A stretch of DNA of 64,000 nt from Euleptes europaea (taxonomy: Eukaryota; Chordata; Lepidosauria; Squamata; Sphaerodactylidae). Below are positions 41,446 to 59,977 of this stretch, piece by piece. Both the position numbers and the translations under genes were made by a program. The stretch's first letter is position 1, and each line of letters opens with the position of its first letter. The notes beneath the pieces were generated by a model that was given only the letters and a program-made list of their open reading frames with translations, searched no databases and was not told the origin of the DNA. The DNA lies in contig NC_079312.1 in the NCBI RefSeq assembly GCF_029931775.1, positions 59,958,333 through 60,022,332 on the forward strand, given 5' to 3'.

Positions 41446-41735
41446 AAGAAGAACATAAGAAAGGCCGTGCTGGATCAGACCAAGGTCCATCAAGTGCAGC
41501 AGTCTGTTCACACAGTGGCCAACTGGGTGCCTCTAGGAAGCCCACAAACCAAACAACTGCAGTAGTATCCTGCCTGTGTTCCACAGCACTTAATATAATC
41601 AGCACGCTCCTCTAGTATTGTAGAGCTCTGCTCCAAATACCAGTTGCTCTGAGACTGCAGGAAAAGGAAGGCCGCTGTGGCCTTTTCCACCAGCCAGGAC
41701 TGCAGGATTAGTTGCACCACCAGCCAAGAAAAAAC
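41446..41735 (-). repeat. CR1 LINE 3' end
   Basis: 'agaacataagaaaggccgtg', 'ctggatcagaccaaggtcca' and 'tctgttcacacagtggccaa' mirror the plus-strand copy at 12632-12921. Non-coding. Confidence 0.85.
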
Positions 41736-41739
41736 ACCA

Positions 41740-42300
41740 GCAAGCCCAAACTAGGTAAAAATCTTAACTTCATACTGAAACCAACCCCCATTTCAGTCCC
41801 TTTCTCTTGTGTGTCTTGTCTTTTAAGTTTGTATACCTGCAAACAAGACCTATATCTCTTGAGGAAAGTGACCTGCTTTGGGAGGCAACTGTTCTAAGAA
41901 TCAGGTTATAAATTCAACAAATAATAACTCCTTGTATGGACTGTACCACTGCAAGCTGTATAGGGAGGGGTGTACCTTCCATTAAAAAATAGACCCTGCT
42001 TATGGAAAAGAAGGATGTCAGGAGCAAGCTAGGCTAGAATTCTTAATATCTAGCTTTCCATACGTAGGAACCCTTTTCCCACCACCTTGGGTCTGAAGAG
42101 AATTCCCAGTTACACTTGTATGAAGGTCTTTAAGATACTACAGAACTCCCGTTTTATTTCACGGCCTGGAGAGCTGCACTGTAGACAGTTTCACCACAGC
42201 ATTCGCTCTTTGCAGAATTCGGTTTATACATCCTGACAATCAAACCTAATCCCATTCAACCTCTTTTTTAACAAGAGCTCCGGCCTCAGGTTTAGAATTG
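41740..42300. other. Intergenic before ARF4, nothing recognised
   Basis: AT-rich sequence up to the start of the ARF4 CpG island. Confidence 0.35.
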
Positions 42301-42894
42301 AGAGACTATGACTCCCAGCACGCACTGCGGCAGAAAAGGGGGGGGAAGGGAAGCGGCCGCTAGGCTTCCCAGCACGCTTGCGTGCCTTTATTCCTCTCTC
42401 GGAAGGACGAGTAGCGGCATTCCCTTCGGACTACGCCTCCCATGTTGCCGTGCGGCTCGAATCCAGAAGCCGTGAACGCCGGCAGCGGGCGGTTGGCCGC
42501 TGGGAGCCGTAGTCTTCCTGTGCGTCGTGAGGTCTGTTCCAAGTTCGGCGTGTGGGTGGTGCTGCGGTGAGGATGTGGCGGGCGTGACGCGGTTTTGTCC
42601 GCGTTGGAGCCGGGGCGGCCGTGACGTGGCAGAGCGAGAGAGGGAAAAAGGAGCGAGCGAGCGAGGGCCAGGCAGGTTCCCCCGGACCAGCCCTCAGTCC
42701 GCCGCGGCCGCCGTTGCCCACGTCAGCGCCCCCGCCGCTTTCGGCCGCGAGAGGCAGAGAAAGGAGCCCCGAGCGGGCGACAGAGAGGGACGCTCGGACC
42801 GCGCAGGCACCGGGGCCCAGGCCGCTGCCTCCCTCCGCCTTCGGACTCGGCCCGCTCGCTTCCTGCCGCTGCCCCGGCCTCGCCCGCAGCCGCC
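42300..42894 (+). promoter_or_regulatory. CpG-island promoter of ARF4 with ZNF143-like and CREB3-type sites
   Basis: GC/CpG-rich, TATA-less. ZNF143/SBS-like elements: actatgactcccagcacgc at 42304-42322, tcccagcacgc at 42367-42377, actacgcctcccatgttgc at 42430-42448, and the reverse gctgggagccgtagt at 42499-42513. TGACGTGG at 42622-42629 overlaps ACGTGGC (42624-42630), matching CREB3/UPRE and Golgi-stress (GASE) consensus elements. TGACGCG lies at 42588. The transcription start is not fixed; the 5' UTR must lie in the last ~300 bases. Confidence 0.7.
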
Positions 42895-51550
<8,656 letters not shown>

Positions 51551-52690
51551 CCGAAACTGGATGACTTTCACACCGGGACATGTTTGATATAAGTGGTCTA
51601 GGCTTGTTACAACAAAATTAGTTTGCATCTTGGTTATTATAGAGTATCTGGAACTGGTTTGGGCAGGATATTACAGCATTTTGACTTATTTTGTTGCCAA
51701 TTATTGTTTACCAAGATATATGTTGCCAAGGTAACAATATACTTGGGTTAAAAAGAAAAACTCCTTAATTTGGAAAACAAGTGTATCTTCTGATTTTTAC
51801 TTCTACTGTTAGCCGAAATGCCTGAATATAGTTGTGACTTTTGAATGCTTCTTGAGCCCCAATTAAATTAAGTATGTTTTAAAGATTCCCCCCATTTTCT
51901 TTAAGTTACTGATATATTTCCATTCCTTAGACAGTCTGCTGACTTAATCTAGCATTCCATTTATATTTATTTCTCTCCATTATAAAAACACTTTCTTATA
52001 TTGTTCCAGTGAGGAAAATGCTCTAAAACACTATTCAAATCTTCTGCACTGAGGAACATTTTATTAACCTTTTGGATTCTGTAAGCCCATTTTTGCCTCT
52101 GTGTGAATTGAATCTGATTGGTAGAATATTTCTGTGCTGGTTACAACGAGCTTGTTGAGGTTTTTAATATTCAGCAGATTGTCTTCCTTTATATTGTATC
52201 TTTTTGTTGCATGTTGCTTTTTGGTATCAGCCTGTTTTGCCCAGTGTATAATAGTTCTTCGGAAGTTTTACTGTTTATTGGTGAACATATCTTCATAAAG
52301 ACAGATTTTTGGATAATAAGACTCAATGGATTAATTTCTTCATAACCTACTCAGAATTATTCCTAATAAATGATTCAGATGTATAGCTTTGTGTATGCTC
52401 CTTGAATCTTAAGTTTGTGGAACTGATAATATGAATGTGTGACAGAATTATTCTTTTTCAATAAACGGAGTTTTTTCTGTACCTTGAACACACAAATCTG
52501 AATAGCCTTTGAATTGTTTTCAATTTGGCAAAAAATTAAGATGGGCAGTTAAACTTATGTACAGTGTAGCTGGTTAATAATCAAGGCTAAAATCCTGTGT
52601 GTTTTGATGCTGTAAATCTAAATCTTTTAAGATGTCCAGATATGAAACTACTAACAGTAAAAATTGTAATAAAGTACAAACTGCCCAAAG
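51551..52690 (+). other. ARF4: ARF4 3' UTR with poly(A) signals
   Basis: AT-rich sequence after the TAA. AATAAA at 52365-52370, 52460-52465 and 52668-52673. The middle one, followed by 'gttttttctgtacc', is the best placed for the main mRNA. Confidence 0.6.
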
Positions 52691-53180
52691 AGTGTGTCTG
52701 TTTCATACTTAATTTGAGAAGGCACTGTTTGCTAGACAAAGTTTTTCTGTGTTTCATGTGCATGAGAAACCTAAATTTGACATGCCAACTCACAAGTGCC
52801 CATCTAGAGATGGGAAAATGGGGATTCCCACTGGGATGCACTTTTGTCTAAAAACAGTTTTTCACTTTTGCTGTCATCTATCTTACCCCAAACAATTTTG
52901 AACAAAAGCATAATTACTAAAAAAAAAATTTTAATTGGCATTCTCAAGTGTAAGATGCAGAGACATAACAAATGATTTTAATTTTTCTTGGGATAATAAT
53001 GTTTTGTGGTATATTGCTTTGAAAAATCATGGGTGTATTTACTTTGGAAAGCAACATCTCTACTGGATATTAAATGTGTTTCTTACCTTGATAAAGTCAA
53101 AGTGGCTTTTTTATAATAGTAGGTATAAATACAGCAACCTGTTAGGTCTCATAGCTGCTGACCAATATATATATATATAT
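52691..53180. other. Intergenic ARF4-PDE12, 5' part
   Basis: Nothing recognised except a (TA)n run at about 53163-53180. Confidence 0.35.
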
Positions 53181-53181
53181 T

Positions 53182-53407
53182 AAGCATGAGAACATAAGGG
53201 CCTGTTGGAACAGACCAGAGATCCATCTAGTCCAGGCTCTTGTTTCACATGGTAGCCAGCCAGTTGCCCAGGACGGCATACAGGCTGAGGCCCTCCCCTG
53301 CTGTTGCCTCCCAGCACTGGTATCCAGAGTAGCCATTGGTAGACCTCTCCTCCATGAATCTGTCTAACCCTCTTTAAAGCTGTCTATGCTTGTTGCTATC
53401 ACTAGCT
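53182..53407 (-). repeat. CR1 LINE 3' end
   Basis: 'gagaacataagggcctgttg', 'gatccatctagtccaggctc', 'ggctgaggccctcccctgct' is the reversed CR1 terminus, similar to 39176-39420. It ends where the L2 tail begins. Confidence 0.85.
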
Positions 53408-53951
53408 CCTCTGGCAGTTTATTTATTATTTCCATTTCTTACCCCGCTCTTCCTGGCCAAAGACAGGCTCAGAGCGGCTTACAGAATATAAAAGTCATAT
53501 TAATCAATAAAAGCATTAAAACATTTTAAAATAGCCCTATAAAATCATAATCATTATACTAATTTATCTAGGCACTTCTAACAAACGAGTCACAATACAA
53601 CAACCCAGCTAGGTGAGCAGATGGAAGGCACCAGATGGAATAAAAGGTGTTAACCACAATGGGAAGGTTAGGGAGGCCAGTCTTTATAGGAACCGTAGCT
53701 GGCCTCAACCATAAGCCTGGCAGAATAGCTCTGTTTTACAGGCCCTGCAGAACTCTTTGAGGTCCCACAGGGCCCTGGTCTTGCTAGCGAGGCTATTCCA
53801 CCAGGCAGGGGCCAGAGCAGAGAAAGCCCTGGCCCTGGTCGAGGCCAGCCGGACACCACCAAAAGATTGTTATTAGCTGAAAGAAGAGTCCTCTGGGGAA
53901 CATACCAGAAGAGGTGGTCCCGCAGATACGAAGGTCCCAGACGGTGTAAGG
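53408..53951 (-). repeat. L2-type LINE, 3' half
   Basis: Minus strand: the tail at 53410-53490 ('aagagcggggtaagaaatgg' on that strand), then 3' UTR, then the end of ORF2 up to 53951. Read in sense from 53951 the frame runs HRLGPSYLRDHLFWYVPQRT, continuing exactly from the TFKALH reached at 56531. The hAT terminus abuts at 53952 with the target-site octamer gtgtaagg (ccttacac on the other strand). Confidence 0.82.
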
Positions 53952-54510
53952 CAGGGGAGGGGGAACCTTTTTCCTGCCAAGGGCCATTTGCACATTTATA
54001 ACATCATTCGGGGGCCATACCAGGTGTAGGTCTCCCGGTGGGGGGGGAGAGGCTAGGGTTGCCAGGTCTCCAGCCACCACCTGGAGGTTGGCAACCACAG
54101 GGGAGGCCACACAGAGAAGGCCTGGAGGGTGCCTCCACTCCCCCGGTCCTCCCCCCCTCCCAGGCGGGAGGGCAGCCAGCAGTGGGCCCGAGCAAACGAG
54201 GCACCAGGGGGTGCGCAGCCTGCAGTCGATCAGAAAGGGAGGAAGGAAGAAAGGAGGGAAAACAGAAAGAGGAAAAGGGAGAGAGGGAGAAAGAAATGGA
54301 AAGAGGGGGAGAAAGGATGGAGGGAGACAGACAAAGAAAGAGACAGAAAGAGAGGGAGAGAGAAAAGCCTTCCCCCCCACACACACACCCTCCGGCCCCA
54401 TGCGACCTGGCCCCAGGCTCCATGCCCTCCCCCCCAGAGTCCACAAAAGGCCCCCCGAAGCCCGATCGGCTCCTGCGCGCATGCTCTGCCGCTGGGAGCT
54501 GCGGGCCTCT
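53952..54510 (+). mobile_element. hAT non-autonomous transposon, copy A, truncated
   Basis: Starts 'caggggagggggaaccttt', a hAT terminal inverted repeat. It continues as the near-identical reverse complement of 56850-57401 (roughly 98 percent, differences mainly in homopolymer lengths) and stops abruptly at 54510, before the other terminus. It contains a polypurine tract of ~150 bases (54229-54367). No transposase. Confidence 0.88.
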
Positions 54511-54529
54511 TTTTTTTTTTAAGGAACTG

Positions 54530-56352
54530 CTAAAATGAGGGGATCAGTCAAAAGGAAGTTGAAATGGAGAATTAAGAGTCAAATCCCTCCAAGATGTCTG
54601 GAAAGTATTTAAAACTGTGCTAATTGAGGCCCAGATAGAAGGCATACCTCAAACCAGGAAAATTACCAAAAAGTCTGAAAATATCCCTGCATAGGAGCCA
54701 AGGAAGCCATAAAAGGCAAAAAGGCTTTTTTTTAAAGTGGAAGATTTCTCCAATTGAGGCGAACAGAAAGGAGCACAAGTTCTGGCAAGATAAGTCTAAG
54801 TTGACAATACGGTGAGCAAAGAAGAGGAGCTGATGGCCAAAAAAATTAAGGTAAATGATAAGTATTCACGTATATCAAGGGAGAAAACTAGCTAGGAATG
54901 CGGTTGGATCCTTGGGTTACAAGGGAATAAAAGGATTGGGGAGATGACAGAAAATGAATACATTCTTTACATCACTTTTCATTCTTGGTTGAATTATGAA
55001 AAATGTGGGATTCATATCTATGCCAAAGCTACTGTTAGAAAGGGTGTCTGAAGCAGAGTCATTTTGAAATGATGAGAGATGTTCAAGGACTATTAGACAA
55101 ACTAAAAACCAGTAAGTCTCCTGTTCCAGATGCCATACACCTAAGGGTTCTTCAAGATTTCAAATATGAAATTGTTGAACTGAGTATATGTAACTTGCCA
55201 CTAAAACTGAACAGGAAATAACAGGCCAGCTACCCCAAGATCTGTTCCAGGTAAACTAAAGATCTTATTTAAGACAGAATTATTAAATACATTGAGGGAC
55301 AAAGTCTGCTGAGGGAAAATCAACATGACTTCTGCAAAGGGAAGTCCTGCTTCACCAGCCTCTTGGGAGTCCTTTGAGCAGGTTAACAAGCATGTGGATA
55401 GGGGCGATCTACATCATATATGCAGACATCCAAAAATGTTTTTGACAAGGTACCTCACCAAAGATGTCTGAGTAACCTTAGCAATCATGGGATAAGAGGA
55501 CTGCTCCTCTCATGGATTAAAATTGATTTAATGGCTGGAAGCAAAGAGTAGGAATAAATGGACAGTTCTTGCAATAAGGGAAAGTGGGCAGTGGGGTCCC
55601 ACAAGGATCGGTATTGGGACCAGTGCTATTTCATTTGTTCATAAATGATTTGGAATCGCAGCTGAGCAGTGTAGTTGCCTCGTTTGCAGATACCACCAAA
55701 TTATTCAGGATAATAAAAACCAGGGTGGATCTCTCAAGATTGAGTAAGCGGGCAGTCACGTGGCAAACAAAGCTCAACATGGTTTAGTATGCATATCAGA
55801 ATGAAAAATCCTAATTTTAAATATATGCTGACGGTCTGAACTGGCTGAAACGAAGATTGAAAGAGATACTGGGGTTGCTCTGGAAAGCTCAATGAAAATG
55901 TTGGTCCAGTGTGTGGTAGCAATGAAAAATGCGAAGTCCAGCCTAGGAATTATTAGGAAAGGGATTGAAAATAAAATGGCCAGTATTGTAATGCCCTTGA
56001 ATAAAGCTATGGTATGGTCTCATTTGGGGTACTCTATGCAGTTCTTTTTGTGGTGTCTCAAAAAGGACATTGCACAATTGGAAAAAGTACAAAGGAGGGC
56101 ACCTTTCCCATGAGACTAGCCTGGAGGGTCTGGGTCTTTTCAGTGTAGGAGGCATGATAGGAGGCATGATAGAGGTTTATAAAATTATGCACGGGATTGA
56201 AAAAATTGATAGAGGGATCTTTTTCTCCGTCTCCCATAGTACTAGAATTCTGGAGGAAGGGGTCAATGAAATTGTTGGGAAATAGGTTTGGAACAGACAA
56301 AAGGGAATACTTCCTTTACTCAACAAGTAATTAAACTGTAACTCACTCTACG
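54530..56352 (+). mobile_element. CR1 LINE, post-endonuclease and RT part
   Basis: Plus strand, decayed. It starts in the linker after the endonuclease ('SVKRKLKWRIKSQIPPRCLE'-like). RT blocks follow: 'IYADIQKCF*QGTSPK'-like at 55420-55460, GSGVPQGSVLGPVLFHLFIN at 55587, ASFADTTKLFRI, then QLEKVQRRAPF at 56075 and GLGLFSVGGMIGGMIEVYKI. It reaches the CR1 3' coding end. Its missing 5' part is the oppositely oriented CR1 at 57402-59000 (see findings). Confidence 0.85.
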
Positions 56353-56531
56353 TAGGGCTGCCCTTGAGACTGACTTGAAAACGCCAGCTGGTACAAAATG
56401 CCGCAGCAAGGCTGCTTACTGGGTCCTTGTCGGGGGCTCATATCACGCCAGTGCTTAAACAGCTGCACTGGCTTCAGCTGGAATATCAGGTCAGATTCAA
56501 GGTGCTGGTTATTACCTTTAAAGCCTTACAC
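56353..56531 (+). repeat. L2-type LINE, fragment of RT end
   Basis: In frame: QLVQNAAARLLTGSLSGAHI, TPVLKQLHWLQLEYQVRFKV, LVITFKALH, the typical L2-type C-terminal region (QNAAARLLTG...LHWLPV...FK.L..T.KALH). It ends with the octamer ccttacac (56524-56531) at the hAT end. Confidence 0.87.
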
Positions 56532-57401
56532 CAGGGATGGGGAACCTCAGGCCCGGGGGCCGTATGCGGCCCCCGAGGAATTTTTTGTGGCCCTCGGAAG
56601 CTCCGGGGCCCTGCCGTGGAGGCACGGTGCAGGGCAGCCCTCCTTGAGGGTGTTCCTGGGGCCATGGCTTGCAGGGGCGCTGCGGCGCTCTTTGGACCTC
56701 CTCTCGCCGACTGACAGTTGTTGGTCGGCGAGAGGAGGGGGAGGGAGGCTTCCCCCAAGGCCGCCCCTTATAGCCGCAGCATGCAGGAACGCCGGGGCAC
56801 ACTGTAAGCCCCTCTCACTGCCTGTCAGCTGTTGAGCAGCAGGGGGGGAAGAGGCCCGCAGCTCCCAGCGGCAGAGCATGCGCGCAGGAGCCGATCGGGC
56901 TTCGGGGGGCCTTTTGTGGACTCTGGGGGGAGGGCATGGAGCCTGGGGCCAGGTCGCATGGGGCCGGAGGGTGTGTGTGTGGGGGGGAAGGCTTTTCTCT
57001 CTCCCTCTCTTTCTGTCTCTGTCTGTCTCCCTCCATCCTTTCTCCCCCTCTTTCCATTTCTTTCTCCCTCTCTCCCTTTTCCTCTTTCTCTGTTTTCCCT
57101 CCTTTCTTCCTTCCTCCCTTTCTGATCGACTGCAGGCTGCGCACCCCCTGGTGCCTCGTTTGCTCGGGCCCACTGCTGGCTGCCCTCCCGCCTGGGGGGG
57201 GGGAGGACCGGGGGAGTGGAGGCACCCTCCAGGCCTTCTCTGTGTGGCCTCCCCTGTGGTTGCCAACCTCCAGGTGGTGGCTGGAGACCTGGCAACCCTA
57301 GCCTCTCCCCCCCCACCGGGAGATCTACACCTGGTATGGCCCCCGAATTATGTTATAAATGTGCAAATGGCCCTTGGCAGGAAAAAGGTTCCCCACCCCT
57401 G
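56532..57401 (-). mobile_element. hAT non-autonomous transposon, copy B, complete (870 bp)
   Basis: Terminal inverted repeats 'cagggatggggaacct' and 'aggttccccacccctg'. The interior is GC-rich with no transposase frame; long open frames here are compositional. A polypyrimidine tract runs at 56996-57122. The left flank is ccttacac; the right flank is ccttaggg, only partly alike. It contains at 57255-57300 a small palindrome made from the ends of the 288-686 repeat family ('ggttgccaacctccagg'). Confidence 0.9.
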
Positions 57402-59000
57402 CCTTAGGGCCTGGTATCTCCATCCATAATGATTCTGTAGGGGAGTTCCACTAATGCTTTCTAGTGTTGTTGACTCTATACTGTCTTCAATATATAGAGT
57501 AACACCACTCCAACATATTCCTCCTTGTCCGGTCTACTGAGTTTATATCCAGTGATAGCAGGGTCCCATTGATTTTCCCATCCCACCAGGTTTCTGAAAT
57601 GGACACTGTATTCATATTTTCATTCACCACTAAGCACTCTAACACTCCGATCTTGCCAACTTCTAGCATTGGCATATAAGCCCCGTACCTCTTTCCATTT
57701 CTAAAGGATTTCTGTCTCCCTCAGCCCTCCAGTTTCCTCACATGGCCCACCTTTTCTGCCACTCTCAAGTTCTAGCTCTCTATTAATATTTTCCCAAGAG
57801 TTTACCACACCATCTCTTTGGGGTGAGTTGTTCCAAACCAGAGGCTTCCCAGCTTTTGTCAGCTTTTCCCCAAAACAGTTTAAAAGCTGTTCTGCCACTT
57901 TTTGATATTAAGTGCCAGCAGCCTGGTTCCCTTTGGGTTCAAGTGAAGCCTATCTCTTTGGAGCCGGTGGTGGTTAAAAGTGGTGGACTCTAATCTGGAG
58001 AACCAGGTTTGATTCCCCACTCCTCCACATGAGCAGCTGATGCTAATCTGGTGAACCAGGTTGGTTTCCCCACTCCTCCACAGCTGGGTGACCTTGGGGT
58101 AGTCACAGCTCTCTTAGAGCTCTCTCAGTCCCTCCTACATCACAGGGTGTCTGTTGCAGGGAAGGTGAATTTTAAGCTGGTTTGATTCTTCCTTAAGTGG
58201 TAGCGACTGTTGGCATATAAAAACCAACTCTTCTTCTTTTATACAGATTCAGCTTCACCCAGAAAATTCCCTAGTGCCTAACAAATCTAAACCCTTTCAG
58301 GACCATTTTCTTATTGATGCTGAGACTCCTAATCTGTGCCTGCCTAGCTGGCTCTGTATGTGGAATAGACAGCAATTATGACACTGCTACCCTGAAAGTC
58401 CTAGGCTTAGCCTACTGCCTAGTAACCTAAATTTATTATTCAGGACCACACAACTGCATTTCCCAATATCATTGCTGCTAACAGCTGCCTCCTCCCCTAC
58501 ATTACCTAACAGCCTATCTAGACAGTATGTAATGTCTGCAACCTTTATCTGGCAGGCAAAATCACCATGTGATCAAAACTATTACAGACCTTATTCTCTA
58601 TATTCCTTATGATTGAATCTCCCACTACCAAAAGCCCATTATCCCCCAACTTCAGAGGAGTATTCTCAGTAGGAGAGGATATTGGTTTGTTGTGCAAGGA
58701 AGGGATCCCTTCCAAGGGATTATTTCTGACCTCAGCCTGACGACTTCTGTCCTCTAGACCTTCACTCTCCACTACAGTAGAGGAGCTATCAGCGCAGGAG
58801 TCTCATCTATGTCCTTCTCTGTGTCTTAGCATCTCCAGATCAGCAACCCTAGCCTCGAGGGAACTAACTTTTTCCGAGAGCCTGGAGTTCCACACATTGA
58901 GGACACACCCACAATTTCTGTCCCATGAGCAGATAATTGTACGTGGGACATACTGGATAGTCCCCCTCTCCTCTGGCATTTTAACTTCATAGCTGCTTTG
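57402..59000 (-). mobile_element. CR1 LINE, 5' part (ORF1 region and start of endonuclease)
   Basis: Minus strand. At 58772-58545 VVGDSIIRNIENKVCNSFDH plus a VILPAR end resembles the esterase-like ORF1 product of CR1. At 57675-57487 VSISETWWDGKINGTLL is the start of the endonuclease (ISETWWD). Between them is linker text with a SINE insertion (57960-58238). The element stops at the hAT edge at 57402, where its endonuclease is cut short. Confidence 0.82.
57960..58238 (+). repeat. tRNA-derived SINE inserted into the CR1
   Basis: 'gccggtggtggttaaaagtg', two 53-bp-type units each ending 'ccccactcctccaca', then 'ctgggtgaccttggggtagt' and the end 'aaccaactcttcttctttt'. The CR1 text continues from 'agcctatctctttgg' to 'tacagattcagcttcaccca' across it. 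Confidence 0.87.
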
Positions 59001-59977
59001 GTTAAGGGTGTTAGGGGCACAAAAAAGTCCTTACATGAAACTATGTAGAATCCTGTATCTTGGAAGTTTATGTGGTGTAGTTAAAACTTCCTTGCCCAGT
59101 GCTGGACTCTACTATTATAAACTTCTGGAGCATATGTCAACTGTTCCACATCTGATTCTTAATAATGAGAGCACTAAATGTAGACATCATTTATCCTATG
59201 AAATATTCTAATTTAAAATTGGAAAAATCAATAATGCGTTAACATGACAACTAGAAAACTAGAACTATTAAACACAGCCTCAAGTGAGTTAATGAGTCAG
59301 GCTGTGGTCAGGTATTTTAAAAGCAAGACTATTGGAGATATTTAAAGATTTGTTACCACATCAAGAAAAACCAACAAAGAGATATAGACTTGATTTTTAT
59401 TTAAGCACATCAATTTTGGGTTACATTAAGGAGTTGCAAAACATCTGAGAGAAGGCAGGTGCCAATTTTTTTGGAATATTAAACCTAACATGGATGGTTT
59501 ATAAGTAGCGGCATACATGTAAACAGTTTGGCGGCTTACCCAGAGTACCTTCTCAAACAGTGACAACAGACTGACTGGGCATGCTACTTACTGAAAATAC
59601 CAAAACCCTTCTATCTGTTCCAATTTATATAAAAAGAGCTATGTTGCCCATCATATTAGACTATAATTTAAACAAAGATACTCTTAATCACCATGTAAAA
59701 ACCACCTGAAAAAAGATAATAGAACTTAAATCGTCATTAAACATTGACTGCTCTGCTCACTGCCATAAAAAGGGAGCACTAATCAGAACAGCAGTCTGGT
59801 TATATGACCTGTTACAAGGAGGTGGAAAATGTGATACAATGCATGTGAACGTTTTTATCTGATTTTTTTTTGGTAAAAATTAATATTTAATCCAGAATTC
59901 AAGCTGAATTCTCCTAAATTCCCAAACTGAGAAAAATCCCTTGATTAAGAGCAAGGAATAGATGCCAAGAATTTAGC
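59001..59977 (-). other. PDE12: Likely PDE12 3' UTR
   Basis: AT-rich sequence downstream (lower coordinates) of the PDE12 stop. AATAAA on the minus strand at 59402-59397 is a plausible cleavage signal. No repeat seen between 59010 and 59977. Confidence 0.45.

Noticed and set aside
53793-54538. Long open frames up to 229 codons on both strands
   Set aside because: They lie in a GC-rich, purine/pyrimidine-biased hAT element and recur in inverted form at 56.5-57.4 kb; low-complexity composition, not genes.
57402-57409. ccttaggg as the true right target duplication of the complete hAT
   Set aside because: Only five of eight bases match ccttacac and the sequence beyond reads as CR1, not L2; the real partner is at 53944-53951.
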